Positions 37,157 to 54,459 are shown, counted from the stretch's first letter. The stretch is 64,000 bases of DNA from Octadecabacter ascidiaceicola (GCF_900185015.1 NZ_FXYD01000003.1:248001-312000); one strand, 5' to 3'. The notes: a model not told the origin generated them from the sequence alone. Translations and numbers: made by a program.

Positions 37157-39274
37157 TTAGGCGAATTTCGCCTGAATTTCTTCAGAGATGTTGCTTGGTA
37201 CCGGATCGTAATGGTCGAACTGCATCGAGAATTGCGCGCGGCCCGAAGACATGGAACGCAATGTGTTGATATAGCCGAACATGTTCGCCAGTGGCACCAT
37301 TGCTTCGATTGCAATAGCGTGGCCACGTGTATCTTGACCCTGAACCTGACCCCGACGGGATGTCAGGTCACCGATGATACCACCTGTGTATTCGTCAGGC
37401 GTGATCACTTCGACCTTCATGATAGGCTCGAGCAATTTCGCCCCAGCTTTACGCATACCTTCACGCATACACATACGTGCAGCGATTTCGAATGCCATGA
37501 TGGATGAGTCAACGTCGTGGAACTTACCGTCAAGCAGCTGAACCTTGAAGTCGATCACAGGGAATCCAGCCAAAGGACCGTTGTCCATAACGGACAAGAT
37601 GCCTTTTTCGACGCCTGGGATGTATTCCTTTGGAACAGCACCACCAACAATCTTGGATTCGAAGGAGTACCCTTCGCCAGCTTCGGTCGGAGAAATGAGC
37701 ATTTTCACTTCGCCGTACTGACCGGAACCACCAGACTGTTTCTTGTGCGTGTAAGTGTGCTCAACTTCGTGACCAATGGTCTCGCGGTAAGCAACTTGTG
37801 GTGCACCGATGTTCGCTTCGACTTTGAACTCACGCTTCATGCGGTCAACAAGGATGTCGAGGTGAAGTTCGCCCATACCCTTCATGATGGTCTGACCTGA
37901 TTCCAGATCAGTTTCCACGCGGAAGGATGGATCCTCGGCTGAGAGACGCTGGAGCGCGATGCCCATTTTCTCTTGGTCGCCTTTTGTTTTCGGCTCAACG
38001 GCGATCTCGATCACAGGATCAGGGAACGTCATTGTTTCGAGAACAACAGGTTCATTTGGAGCACAAAGTGTATCACCAGTTGTGGTGCCCTTGAGACCAC
38101 CCAACGCGATGATGTCACCAGCGAATGCTTCTTCGATTTCTTCACGGTCGTTGGAGTGCATCATCATCATACGGCCAACGCGCTCTTTGTTACCCTTGGT
38201 AGAGTTGAGCAGGTTGTCACCCTTGTTCAGGGTACCAGAGTAGATACGTGTGAAGGTCAGCGAGCCAACAAACGGGTCGTTCATGATTTTGAACGCAAGA
38301 CCAGAGAACGCCATTGAATCGTCAGCACGACGGGCAATGTCACGAACTTCGTCTTCATCGCCCGGCTTAAAGCCCATGTAGTCAACCACGTCGAGCGGGC
38401 TCGGCAGGTAGTCTACAACAGCGTTAAGAAGTGGCTGAACGCCTTTGTTCTTGAACGCAGAGCCGCCAAGGACAGGAACGAAAGACAAAGACAAACATGC
38501 CTTACGGATCAGAACGCGCAAAGCAGCTACGTCTGGCTCAGTGCCTTCGAGGTAGGCTTCCATTGCGTCGTCGTCCTGCTCAACAGCAGCTTCAACGAGC
38601 TTTTCACGCCATTCAGCGGCCACATCAGCAAGATCAGCGCGAATAGGCGCTTTGATCCATGATGCACCAAGGTCTTCACCCTGCCACAGCCATTCTTCCA
38701 TCGTCACGAGGTCAACAAGACCTTCAAGCTCTGTTTCCGCACCAATCGGGAACGCAACTGGCAGCGCGCGCGCACCAGTACGGTCTTCGATCTGACGAAC
38801 ACAGTTGAAGAAGTCAGCGCCGATTTTGTCCATCTTGTTGACGAAAACCATGCGTGGAACTTTGTAGCGGTCAGCCTGACGCCAAACAGTTTCAGTCTGT
38901 GGTTCAACACCAGCGTTGGCGTCGAGAACACAAACAGCGCCATCGAGAACAGCCAAGGAACGTTCAACTTCGATTGTGAAGTCAACGTGGCCTGGTGTGT
39001 CGATGATGTTCATGCGGTGCTTAGGAGAGTCGGCTTCTGTGCCGTTCTCAGTGCGCTCCCAGAATGTCGTCGTCGCAGCGGAAGTAATTGTAATACCCCG
39101 TTCCTGCTCTTGCTCCATCCAGTCCATAGTCGCAGCGCCATCGTGCACTTCGCCAATGTTGTGGGATTTACCTGTGTAGTACAGGATGCGCTCGGAACAT
39201 GTGGTTTTGCCCGCATCAATGTGAGCAATAATACCAAAGTTCCGGTACAGTTCGAGGGGATAATCGCGTGCCAT
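37157..39274 (-). CDS. fusA: Elongation factor G
   Basis: The 705-residue translocase has G1 [13 protein letters not shown]3 DTPGHVDF and G4 NKMDKIG, then domains II to V, with the domain IV loop [11 protein letters not shown]. It is a housekeeping copy by position, between rpsG and tuf. An AGGAAG ribosome-binding site lies before the ATG. Confidence 0.98.
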   Translation of the reverse strand: MARDYPLELYRNFGIIAHIDAGKTTCSERILYYTGKSHNIGEVHDGAATMDWMEQEQERGITITSAATTTFWERTENGTEADSPKHRMNIIDTPGHVDFTIEVERSLAVLDGAVCVLDANAGVEPQTETVWRQADRYKVPRMVFVNKMDKIGADFFNCVRQIEDRTGARALPVAFPIGAETELEGLVDLVTMEEWLWQGEDLGASWIKAPIRADLADVAAEWREKLVEAAVEQDDDAMEAYLEGTEPDVAALRVLIRKACLSLSFVPVLGGSAFKNKGVQPLLNAVVDYLPSPLDVVDYMGFKPGDEDEVRDIARRADDSMAFSGLAFKIMNDPFVGSLTFTRIYSGTLNKGDNLLNSTKGNKERVGRMMMMHSNDREEIEEAFAGDIIALGGLKGTTTGDTLCAPNEPVVLETMTFPDPVIEIAVEPKTKGDQEKMGIALQRLSAEDPSFRVETDLESGQTIMKGMGELHLDILVDRMKREFKVEANIGAPQVAYRETIGHEVEHTYTHKKQSGGSGQYGEVKMLISPTEAGEGYSFESKIVGGAVPKEYIPGVEKGILSVMDNGPLAGFPVIDFKVQLLDGKFHDVDSSIMAFEIAARMCMREGMRKAGAKLLEPIMKVEVITPDEYTGGIIGDLTSRRGQVQGQDTRGHAIAIEAMVPLANMFGYINTLRSMSSGRAQFSMQFDHYDPVPSNISEEIQAKFA

Positions 39275-39289
39275 GTTAGGTGCTTCCTC

Positions 39290-39760
39290 TTACCAGCGGT
39301 AGTGGCTGAATGCTTTGTTAGCATCGGCCATCTTGTGTGTGTCTTCGCGTTTCTTAACGGCTGTGCCGCGGCCTTGAACCGCATCCACGAGCTCGCCTGC
39401 AAGACGCTCTTCCATTGTCTTTTCGTTGCGCTTTTTCGCAGCAGCGATCAACCAACGAATAGCCAATGCCTCACGGCGCTCAGGGCGAACTTCGACAGGT
39501 ACCTGGTAGGTAGCACCACCGACACGGCGCGAGCGTACTTCGAGGTTTGGTTTGATGTTTTCAAGTGACTCATGGAAGACCTCGAGTGGGGACTTCTTGA
39601 GTTTGTCTTCAATGCGGTCAAAGGCATTGTAGACGATGCGTTCAGCGACGGATTTTTTACCATCGATCATCAAGTTGTTCATAAACTTGGAAAGAACCTT
39701 ATCACCGAACTTTGCATCGGGAAGGATCTGGCGCTTTTCAGCGGCGTGACGACGTGACAT
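39290..39760 (-). CDS. rpsG: 30S ribosomal protein S7
   Basis: The 156-residue protein starts [20 protein letters not shown] and includes the [26 protein letters not shown] hairpin region in the body. S7 nucleates assembly of the 30S head. Twelve bases after rpsL. Confidence 0.98.
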   Translation of the reverse strand: MSRRHAAEKRQILPDAKFGDKVLSKFMNNLMIDGKKSVAERIVYNAFDRIEDKLKKSPLEVFHESLENIKPNLEVRSRRVGGATYQVPVEVRPERREALAIRWLIAAAKKRNEKTMEERLAGELVDAVQGRGTAVKKREDTHKMADANKAFSHYRW

Positions 39761-39772
39761 ATGCTGTTTCCC

Positions 39773-40144
39773 TTACTTCGGCTTCTTGGCGCCGTATTTC
39801 GAACGACGCTGCTTACGGTCTTTAACGCCTTGGGTATCCAGAACACCGCGCAGGATGTGGTAACGGACACCCGGAAGGTCTTTTACACGACCGCCGCGGA
39901 TCAGAACCACAGAGTGTTCCTGAAGGTTGTGGCTTTCACCGCCGATGTACGAAATAACTTCGAACCCGTTTGTCAGGCGCACTTTGGCAACCTTACGCAT
40001 CGCGGAGTTCGGCTTTTTCGGTGTCGTTGTATAAACCCGAGTGCAAACGCCGCGCTTTTGCGGGTTGCCTTCAAGGTGGAGTGATTTTGACACTCGACGT
40101 TTTGGCTGCCGGGGTTTCCGGATCAACTGCTGAATTGTTGGCAT
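39773..40144 (-). CDS. rpsL: 30S ribosomal protein S12
   Basis: The 123 residues start [13 protein letters not shown]. The decoding-site loops [10 protein letters not shown] (with the Lys corresponding to K43) and [10 protein letters not shown] (K88) have the usual residues, so no streptomycin-resistance change is seen. First gene of the str block with a leader of about 215 nt. Confidence 0.98.
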   Translation of the reverse strand: MPTIQQLIRKPRQPKRRVSKSLHLEGNPQKRGVCTRVYTTTPKKPNSAMRKVAKVRLTNGFEVISYIGGESHNLQEHSVVLIRGGRVKDLPGVRYHILRGVLDTQGVKDRKQRRSKYGAKKPK

Positions 40145-40217
40145 TAGGTTTTGTCCTACTTCCTACACATGTGTAGCGAACCGTGTGGCCCGCCGATTTA
40201 AATTCTCAAGCGCCTCT

Positions 40218-40274
40218 TGCGTCCAAAAAGCGCAAAAAACCCGCTGGCGTAGCCTTACCGGAGCTACGGAGCGG
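40218..40274 (-). terminator. Terminator-like structure in the str-operon leader
   Basis: CCGCT-N2-CGTAGC and GCTACG-N-AGCGG form an 11-pair stem at 40241-40274. In the minus-strand RNA it is followed by GGGUUUUUUGCGCUUUUU. It lies between the promoter (40368-40396) and rpsL, about 87-120 nt from the expected start. It therefore looks like an attenuator, though no antiterminator was identified. Confidence 0.65.
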
Positions 40275-40367
40275 TTGGGTTACAGAGGATCGGACCAATA
40301 GTAGGTCGGATCTTGACCACGACGATTATGATACCGAGCAGCAGACATAGCTGTGCCAAGTCCGCGC

Positions 40368-40396
40368 TCTATAGGATGACTCGTTTTTAGTGTCAA
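40368..40396 (-). promoter_or_regulatory. Predicted promoter of the str block
   Basis: A consensus TTGACA, a 17-bp spacer and TATAGA on the minus strand; the start site is expected near 40361. The -35 lies seven bases past the stop of the DMT gene. Confidence 0.85.
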
Positions 40397-40402
40397 CAGC
40401 GC

Positions 40403-41305
40403 CTATCGGACGCGTAAACCCATGGTCGGTTTGCTTGCTGTCGCGCGTTCTCTGTAAATTGTGAAAAGGCCCGTCGCCACAACGATGGCGGCCCCAACCA
40501 TTGTCCAGAAATCGGGCCATTCATCAAAGAGCACAAACCCGAGGATCAGCGCCACAATGAGGGATGTATAGCGGAACGGTGCAACGAACCCAATCTCGCC
40601 CAAACGCATGCCTGCGACCGCTGAAATGTACCCTGCCATAAGACACAAAGCAGCCCCAAGGAGAAGCAGCGTTTCCCCCAGATTTGGCATGACCCATGTC
40701 TCACGTTCGATATAGGACCCAGCGCCTGCCATCAGTGTCACACCAATGGCCGCCGCAAGCGCCACACGGCTAGACGGGATCGCCTTGGACAGTTTTCGCG
40801 CAGCTAGGTCTCGAAACGTCACCGCGATGACTGCCGCGACCCCGTAAAGAGCGTAAATGCTAAACCCTTCGGCTTCGGGACGGATAATGATCGCAACGCC
40901 AACGAAGCCAATCAAGATCGCAACAATCCGACGCCACCCAACGGGCTCACCCAGAAATACGGCGGCGGCCAAAGTCACGGTTAGCGGCAAGGCTTGCAAA
41001 ATGGCGGATAGGTTTGCGATTGGAATGCTAAACAGTGCGGTAAGGAAGAAAACCGTCCCAACTGCTTCGGCCAATGTACGCAACGCAGTCAGCAGCCGAT
41101 CTTTCGGGTCAGGCTTATAGTGCAAATGACCCCAGATCGCCGCTAGGATAAATAGCCCGATCGTGATCAGCACACCGCGCATGAAAATTTGCTGAAAGAA
41201 CGGCAGGTTCGGCGCGGCAAGCTTCATCAGCGCATCGTTCACCGTGAACGCCGCCATCGAAACCATAATAAGAAGCGCTGCGCGCATGTTGTCGGAAAGG
41301 ACCAT
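40403..41305 (-). CDS. DMT-superfamily (EamA) transporter
   Basis: The 300-residue protein has ten hydrophobic segments in two repeated EamA halves (first half ending near WRRIVAILIGFVGVAIII, second with the VAPFRYTSLIVALILGFVLFDEWPD stretch). Such proteins export metabolites; the substrate is unknown. The ATG at 41305 fits the family start (SDNMRAALLIMVSMAAFTVND); a GTG at 41338 is an alternative. It fills the gap between rpoC and the str promoter. Confidence 0.85.
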   Translation of the reverse strand: MVLSDNMRAALLIMVSMAAFTVNDALMKLAAPNLPFFQQIFMRGVLITIGLFILAAIWGHLHYKPDPKDRLLTALRTLAEAVGTVFFLTALFSIPIANLSAILQALPLTVTLAAAVFLGEPVGWRRIVAILIGFVGVAIIIRPEAEGFSIYALYGVAAVIAVTFRDLAARKLSKAIPSSRVALAAAIGVTLMAGAGSYIERETWVMPNLGETLLLLGAALCLMAGYISAVAGMRLGEIGFVAPFRYTSLIVALILGFVLFDEWPDFWTMVGAAIVVATGLFTIYRERATASKPTMGLRVR

Positions 41306-41379
41306 GAAGCGGGTGTGGCACAGCTTGCTTGCCTTCACCAGAGGTCACCGGTTTCAGCGCTTCAATTCCTCTAACGAAA

Positions 41380-41408
41380 AAGGCCCCGCTGTTTCCAGCG
41401 AGGCCCTT
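41380..41408 (-). terminator. Intrinsic terminator after rpoC
   Basis: AGGGCCTCGCT and AGCGGGGCCT pair with a mismatch around a short loop, followed by TTTTTCG in the transcript, 22 bp past the rpoC stop. Confidence 0.8.
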
Positions 41409-41429
41409 CCCAATTTCTAAACGTCGATC

Positions 41430-45683
<4,254 letters not shown>

Positions 45684-45719
45684 ATCGATACCTTTTCAGT
45701 ATGGCGGGAGGGGGGGAGG

Positions 45720-45744
45720 CACAGACTTTCATCGAAAGTCTGTG
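45720..45744. other. Hairpin 2 between rpoB and rpoC
   Basis: CACAGACTTTC and GAAAGTCTGTG pair perfectly (11 bp) around ATC. In the minus-strand RNA it is the distal of two stems and is followed by a C-rich run before the rpoC ribosome-binding site. Confidence 0.8.
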
Positions 45745-45747
45745 TTC

Positions 45748-45766
45748 AAAGTCTCGGGGAGACTTT
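45748..45766. other. Hairpin 1 between rpoB and rpoC
   Basis: AAAGTCTC and GAGACTTT pair (8 bp) around GGG, starting one base after the rpoB stop codon. It shares the AAAGTCT core with hairpin 2, so the arms could also pair alternatively. Confidence 0.8.
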
Positions 45767-45767
45767 G

Positions 45768-49919
<4,152 letters not shown>

Positions 49920-50041
49920 CTTTCAAATTCTCACCGGCGCACGAACAGTTGGGCGACTGCACGGGCGACCATACGAGACGACAAAATGAGGTCCATTCTC
50001 GCCACGCGACCCACTGCGCAGCTCTCGACCCCGTATCCTGC

Positions 50042-50079
50042 CTTGGAAAACACCCCGATAAATCGGGAGGTTTTCCAAG
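50042..50079. other. Long hairpin in the rpoB leader
   Basis: Two 18-base arms pair at 16 positions (one two-base internal mismatch) around a two-base loop. No T run follows in the rpoB-sense strand, so it is not an intrinsic terminator; it may be an RNA structure controlling rpoB expression. Confidence 0.7.
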
Positions 50080-50106
50080 AAAGGCCTGCTCACAACGTTT
50101 TGCCTT

Positions 50107-50135
50107 CCCCCTGAAAACAAACGATTTTTCGGGGG
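50107..50135. other. Second hairpin in the rpoB leader
   Basis: CCCCC-T-GAAAA and TTTTC-GGGGG pair over ten bases with a one-base bulge and an eight-base loop. Upstream of the longer hairpin in the predicted leader. Confidence 0.55.
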
Positions 50136-50202
50136 TGTGATAGGCTCCATGCTACAAGACAGAAAGAGCGGCCCCGAATCAATCGAAGCCGCGTGAAACT
50201 GC

Positions 50203-50231
50203 TAAATAGGATGTGAACACACGAATGACAA
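50203..50231 (-). promoter_or_regulatory. Predicted promoter of rpoB-rpoC
   Basis: TTGTCA and TATTTA with a 17-bp spacer on the minus strand; the start site is expected near 50196, giving a leader of about 275 nt. A 5-bp GCGGC/GCCGC stem (50168-50192) lies close to the 5' end. Confidence 0.7.
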
Positions 50232-50322
50232 GGGGGCGCAACACCACCCTTGATCGGAAAATGCAGGACCTTCCGGAACCCCAACCTTCCGCGAAAGCGC
50301 CGCTAGGGTCAAGGAAAACCGC

Positions 50323-50377
50323 GTATGGGGCGGATATGGGTCCAGTATGGGTCTGATATGGTTACAATCCGGTTACG
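50323..50377. repeat. Array of 11-bp RTATGG units upstream of rpoB
   Basis: TATGG occurs at 50324, 50335, 50346 and 50357, exactly 11 bp apart, with the preceding base alternating G, A, G, A. A fifth, degenerate unit (TCCGG at 50368) keeps the phase. It lies roughly 130-180 bp upstream of the predicted rpoB start site and 75-125 bp before the divergent BrnA-like gene. Likely a helically phased protein-binding array. Confidence 0.8.
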
Positions 50378-50449
50378 ACCCCGCACGGCGGGTTTGAACG
50401 TCCTTAATCCATTGAGAACACGCTGCTTTCACCGAATTAGGAGGTGAAA

Positions 50450-50953
50450 ATGCGTGAAGCGGACCCAGAACAGATGAGCAAGGCTGACCTCAAACATTGG
50501 GGGTTCGGCGTCGATGCGATCAAGATGATCGAATACGAATTGATGGGATACCTCCATGAAACCAGAGCCCTGCCCCGCGACTGGGACAACATCTGGGAGG
50601 ATCAGGACAAACGCGACCCGAAGCGGGTGAAGGTGACGATCTCTTTGGATGATGACGTGGTGAAATTCTTCAAAGGGTTGGGACCGGGCTATCAGCCCCG
50701 CATCAATCGTGTGTTGCGGGCGTTCATGCATTTTCGGTTGGCGAAGATCATCGAAGGGCCGGACACGATGGATTACATCTTGCGGCCCAACGAGGTGCTA
50801 GAGAAAGCGCGAACGCGGCCTGAGTGGGGCGATACGGACCGCAAGATGGAGGACGCGGCTGTGCCAAAAAAGGCGGGTAAGCCGCGCAAACGGGTACTGA
50901 AAGGGACGGAACGTCCGTGGGTGGATGATCCTTTGAGGCCGAAGGGGCGGTGA
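50450..50953 (+). CDS. BrnA-like protein without a BrnT partner
   Basis: Residues 60-100 (KRVKVTISLDDDVVKFFKGLGPGYQPRINRVLRAFM, shown by its ends KRVKVTISLDDD and GYQPRINRVLRAFM) match the BrnA antitoxin family, a ribbon-helix-helix DNA-binding fold. The protein is long for BrnA (167 residues), with a 55-residue N-terminal part and a basic C-terminal tail. AGGAGG lies five bases before the ATG. No BrnT-like toxin gene is visible on either side. It is divergent from rpoB. Confidence 0.7.
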   Translation: MREADPEQMSKADLKHWGFGVDAIKMIEYELMGYLHETRALPRDWDNIWEDQDKRDPKRVKVTISLDDDVVKFFKGLGPGYQPRINRVLRAFMHFRLAKIIEGPDTMDYILRPNEVLEKARTRPEWGDTDRKMEDAAVPKKAGKPRKRVLKGTERPWVDDPLRPKGR

Positions 50954-51316
50954 GAGAACCTTGGCACGGGACGCAGGCGTTCTCATGTTTGAATCTGGTC
51001 CAGATCGCAGCCGCGTATCTTCTGACCTATTATCTGCCCCTTGCTCCCAGCGCTTCGTTTCGGGGTTACTGTGGGTAGTTGGACTATTGGCCCCCTCCAT
51101 GCCCAAACATCAGCTCTGCGCTATCGAAGACGACATAGCATTCGGTCAATTGGACAATCTGAAAAGGAACCAGCAAGCATTCTTGTTTCAAGTGCGTCAG
51201 GCCGCTTAGCGCCTGCGTCAGAGCACCACGGTCGCTTAACAACTTTGTTGCACACTATCAGCCGCAAGTCTTTGCGAACCCGTAGAGGTAAAACGCTGCG
51301 TAAGAAAAGTCGGTCA

Positions 51317-51679
51317 CTACAGGGAAATGGATCGCACAGCGTGCTCTACAGCGGCTTTCGTTTGTTCCAGATCTTCTGCGGCAATCGCAAGTGACAAATA
51401 AAGCTTACCCGGCGACTTGAATATCCTGTGCTGGCGCAGCGTTGCATTGTAGGTCGCATTCCGTGCGGGAACATCATGCTTGGCGGAGCGATAATCACGA
51501 CACTGGCTGGACGTGAAAAAGATATCGAACAAGGTCTCATCTCCGCAGAGATGGTGGCGAATACCGGCGGCATCGAGAGCGCTGCTTTGCAAGTCCTGTA
51601 TGGGAGCGAAAAAGGCCGTGAGGCTTTGTGGAATTATGTGTAGACGAAAAACGTCGCCATCAAACTGAAAGGTTAAGAC
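51317..51679 (-). pseudogene. Remnant of a class-III aminotransferase (glutamate-1-semialdehyde aminotransferase-like)
   Basis: The last about 120 residues of the family can be followed: GDETLFDIFFTS, DYRSAKHDV, NATYNATLRQHRIFKSPGK and YLSLAIAAEDLEQTKAAVEHA, ending at a TAG. The catalytic and PLP-binding parts are absent: the frame has no family sequence upstream and the muconolactone-type gene starts there on the other strand. The rest of 50954-51316 shows nothing recognisable. Confidence 0.5.
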
Positions 51680-52060
51680 ATGAGTGCATTTGACGAAGAT
51701 CTTTTTCTGAAAGGCTTGGAACAACGCAAAGCCACGCTAGGCGCTGAGTACGTTGAAAAAAACCTTGCCGCCGCCGATGATTTCACCCGCCCCTTTCAGG
51801 AAGCAATGACTGCATGGTGTTGGGGCTTTGGCTGGGGCGATGGTGTGATCGACGCCAAGACGCGTTCGATGATGAACCTTTCGATGATCGGCGCATTGGG
51901 CAAAATGCACGAGTGGGAAATCCATTGCCGTGGCGCGATTAACAATGGTGTCACCCAAGAGGAAATTCGCGCAATTATTCATATCATCGGCATTTATTGC
52001 GGCGTTCCCCAAGCGCTGGAGTGCTTTCGTGTTGCACGAAAAGTGCTCGAAGAGGCCTGA
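51680..52060 (+). CDS. Carboxymuconolactone decarboxylase-family protein
   Basis: The 126-residue protein has the family pattern TRSMMNLSMIGALGKMHEWEIHCRGAINNG followed by GVTQEEIRAIIHIIGIYCGVPQALE (quoted here as its conserved ends). It is the single-domain type and lacks the CxxC of the AhpD peroxidase branch, so a gamma-carboxymuconolactone decarboxylase-like reaction is more likely than peroxidase activity. Isolated from any aromatic pathway genes. Confidence 0.85.
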   Translation: MSAFDEDLFLKGLEQRKATLGAEYVEKNLAAADDFTRPFQEAMTAWCWGFGWGDGVIDAKTRSMMNLSMIGALGKMHEWEIHCRGAINNGVTQEEIRAIIHIIGIYCGVPQALECFRVARKVLEEA

Positions 52061-52178
52061 CGCTAAGGCATCGGATCAATTCTGCGTCTCCAAATCGAAT
52101 TCACAGAATAGGTTCACAGCCTCCGTTCGCTGCAGGGTGGGGCAAGGTCCAGTTGGTCCGGACACCCTTTCCAAACAA

Positions 52179-52207
52179 AAACGGCGGCCCCTAAGGAGCC
52201 GCCGTTT
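52179..52207 (-). terminator. Intrinsic terminator after rplL
   Basis: AAACGGCGGC and GCCGCCGTTT form a perfect 10-bp stem with a nine-base loop, followed by TTTG in the transcript. It separates rplJ-rplL from rpoB. Confidence 0.85.
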
Positions 52208-52231
52208 CCGTAATCAAAAGATTGAAGTGGC

Positions 52232-52606
52232 TTAAGCCAGTTCAACTTCTGCGCCAGCTGCTTCCAGCTTCGCTTTAACGTCTTCAGCTTCAGCTTTATC
52301 AACGCCTTCTTTGATTTTGCCGCCAGCTTCAACGAGGTCTTTAGCTTCTTTCAGGCCAAGACCTGTGATGCCGCGAACTTCTTTGATCACGTTGATTTTG
52401 GATGCGCCAGCGTTCTTGAGAACGACGTCGAATTCAGTCTTCTCAGCAACGTCGCCGCCTGCGTCGCCAGCTGCGCCAGCAACCATTACTGCGCCACCGG
52501 CAGCTGGTTCGATGCCATACTCGTCTTTGAGGATGGTTTTCAGTTCTTGTGCTTCGAGAAGGGTAAGACCTACGATCTCTTCAGCAAGTTTTTTCAGATC
52601 AGCCAT
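52232..52606 (-). CDS. rplL: 50S ribosomal protein L7/L12
   Basis: The 124-residue protein begins [19 protein letters not shown], has an Ala/Gly hinge near residues 40-52 and the C-terminal factor-binding domain ([27 protein letters not shown]). The ATG at 52606 has GGAAAAG just upstream; a start four codons earlier would overlap it. Forms the stalk with L10. Confidence 0.98.
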   Translation of the reverse strand: MADLKKLAEEIVGLTLLEAQELKTILKDEYGIEPAAGGAVMVAGAAGDAGGDVAEKTEFDVVLKNAGASKINVIKEVRGITGLGLKEAKDLVEAGGKIKEGVDKAEAEDVKAKLEAAGAEVELA

Positions 52607-52675
52607 TTGCTTTTCCATTTCTAAGTTTGTGTTCCAACGACAGGGGAATTCCCTACGTCAGCCATTCAAGTTGCT

Positions 52676-53188
52676 TCAGGCAGCTTTCTCTTCAATTGTT
52701 GAGAGAACGCTTGCGATGTTGGAAGCAGGCGCGCCAATTGCGCCGGCGATGTTGGAGGCAGGTGCACCGATGCAGCCCACGATGGAAGCAATAAGCTCCT
52801 CACGGGATGGCATTTCGGACACTGCTTTAACACCAGCGACGTCAAGTGCCGTCTCACCCATAGCACCACCAAGGATAACGAGCTTTTCGTTATCTTTAGC
52901 GAAACCCTGAGCAACCTTGGCCGCAGCCACAGGATCCTCAGAAAAGGTCAGAACGGTCATGCCTGTCAGGTGATCAGCGATGCTTTCGCATGGCTTACCT
53001 TCGAGGGCAATTTTGGCGAGCTTGTTTTTGGCAACGCGTACAGATGCGTCGACTTCACGTGCACGGGCACGCAGGTCTTGCATCTCAGCAACTGTCAGGC
53101 CTTCGTAGTGGGCAACCACAACGACGCCAGAGCTTTCGAAAATTTGGCCGAGATCCTCGACCAATTGTTCTTTCTGGGCTCTATCCAC
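52676..53188 (-). CDS. rplJ: 50S ribosomal protein L10
   Basis: The 170-residue protein starts at a GTG preceded by GGAG eight bases away (GTG read as Met, then [17 protein letters not shown]). It has [16 protein letters not shown] and KNKLAKIAL of the rRNA-binding part and a C-terminal helix for L7/L12. In bacteria L10 with L12 binds its own leader; stems at 53302-53317 and 53477-53498 are candidate parts of that. Confidence 0.97.
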   Translation of the reverse strand: MDRAQKEQLVEDLGQIFESSGVVVVAHYEGLTVAEMQDLRARAREVDASVRVAKNKLAKIALEGKPCESIADHLTGMTVLTFSEDPVAAAKVAQGFAKDNEKLVILGGAMGETALDVAGVKAVSEMPSREELIASIVGCIGAPASNIAGAIGAPASNIASVLSTIEEKAA

Positions 53189-53301
53189 AGTTTCACTCCA
53201 AATATGGGGCTTGGGAAGTATTCCGGCCCCGGCTCAAGTTTGCCTGACCCTTGCGAGCCAGACGTAGAAGTCCTCGAATAACGGGGGTGAGCCGAGTGCA
53301 A

Positions 53302-53317
53302 CTGAGGAGATCCTCAG
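53302..53317. other. Hairpin in the rplJ leader
   Basis: CTGAGGA and TCCTCAG pair over seven bases with a two-base loop, 114 bp before rplJ. Possibly part of the L10-L12 autoregulatory leader. No promoter could be assigned in 53189-53516. Confidence 0.5.
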
Positions 53318-53476
53318 GTAAATTCGGTCGATCCCGCCTCAGGCAGGAATTATGGCTAGGCCACCCACCGTCTCGGACGAAACAAATTGCGCACGACGAA
53401 TCGCACGCTGGTTTGCAAGGGATCATCTAGAGAGGTTCGGCGGTTTTGTGAAGGGGGGAGTTCAGCGAAGTGCCGT

Positions 53477-53498
53477 TTCCCACATAGAACTGTGGGAA
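53477..53498. other. Hairpin between MYG1-type gene and rplJ region
   Basis: TTCCCACA and TGTGGGAA pair (8 bp) with a six-base loop, 18 bp past the MYG1-type gene's stop... on its upstream side for rplJ transcription. No T run follows; a processing or stability element is possible. Confidence 0.45.
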
Positions 53499-53516
53499 GC
53501 CAGCGACGTGGCCCTT

Positions 53517-54434
53517 CTATTGGGCTTCTTTCACCGCGATCTGTGCCATTTCCATGATCGCGTCCCGTGAATCGGCGACAGCGATGAAACGTGCGTTATG
53601 GCAGAACTTCGCGCCCTTAACGCCGCAGGCTGCTTCGAGTGCTTCATCGGTTAGGCCAGCCCATGACGCTGGCAGATCAGCGCGTTGATCAAAGGTATCA
53701 CCAGAAAGCTTGATGCCGCCCAAGGTCCAGTCTTCACCACGTGGAACCACGACGAAAAGGATGTGATCCGCTTCCGCGTCATCGAGCGCTGAACGGAACG
53801 GCATGCCCATCGGAAGTTCGAGGATGGGTGACGTGCCTGCATCCGCGATTGCCTTGTCCACGATCTGACGTGACCGGAACTTCGCGGCGAGATTGCGGAT
53901 TTGGGCCTCGACAAAGCTGCGCGCGATCGGCAATGCGGACATAAAGGCGTCATCGTCTGCCGTGGGCGATGCATCATCAAAGACGGGTTTCAAGCTGCCC
54001 AAAAGCGACGGCAAGGTCAGCACCGACAATGGCCCGGCAACAGAAGGTTCCATCGCGCCGTTATCGAGCAGGTCAATCGGCAGGACGAACTTGGTATCAA
54101 ACTTGTGGTGGATGGCCTCGATATCGTCCGCGGGGACATCCATCGATTCCAGATAAGCACGCCCATAATGCGCCCAGATTAGGCCGAACGAGCTGTACGG
54201 CTGATCATCGCTGCGCATGGGACCGGGGCGTTGATGGTGGTCGAAAATCTGTGCCTCGGCATCATAGGCACCGCCAACGTCGTAGATGATTTTTTCACCC
54301 GCCGGCGCGATCATCGTTTTGTCCCGTGTACGGACAATCTCCGCATCGGGGAACAGCCGTGTGAGAACCACGGAGGACAACAGCTCGTCAGCGTGAAAGC
54401 CACCGGAATGGGTGACAAGGTGGGTGATCGTCAT
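53517..54434 (-). CDS. MYG1-family protein (DHH-like phosphoesterase fold)
   Basis: The 305-residue protein begins THLVTHSGGFHADELLSSVVL and has YDVGGAYD and FDHHQ, the metal-ligand motifs of the MYG1/UPF0160 family. Eukaryotic MYG1 is a 3'-5' RNA exonuclease; bacterial members are assumed to act on nucleic acid. The key His and Asp residues are present. It occupies the gap between rplA and rplJ, 25 bp after the rplA terminator. Confidence 0.85.
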   Translation of the reverse strand: MTITHLVTHSGGFHADELLSSVVLTRLFPDAEIVRTRDKTMIAPAGEKIIYDVGGAYDAEAQIFDHHQRPGPMRSDDQPYSSFGLIWAHYGRAYLESMDVPADDIEAIHHKFDTKFVLPIDLLDNGAMEPSVAGPLSVLTLPSLLGSLKPVFDDASPTADDDAFMSALPIARSFVEAQIRNLAAKFRSRQIVDKAIADAGTSPILELPMGMPFRSALDDAEADHILFVVVPRGEDWTLGGIKLSGDTFDQRADLPASWAGLTDEALEAACGVKGAKFCHNARFIAVADSRDAIMEMAQIAVKEAQ

Positions 54435-54459
54435 AGGGGGCTCCGAGGAATGAAAGACG

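Noticed and set aside
50323-50377. Short tandem array as a CRISPR or microsatellite
   Set aside because: Units are 11 bp with only a 5-6 bp core conserved, unlike CRISPR repeats with unique spacers, and the pattern recurs upstream of rplK, favouring binding sites.
51428-51643. Plus-strand 71-codon frame
   Set aside because: Opposite the aminotransferase-like remnant, whose reading frame shows family motifs; the plus frame shows none.
53189-53516. Promoter for rplJ-rplL
   Set aside because: I looked for a 17-bp spaced pair on the minus strand and found none with both elements acceptable; transcription may come from upstream.
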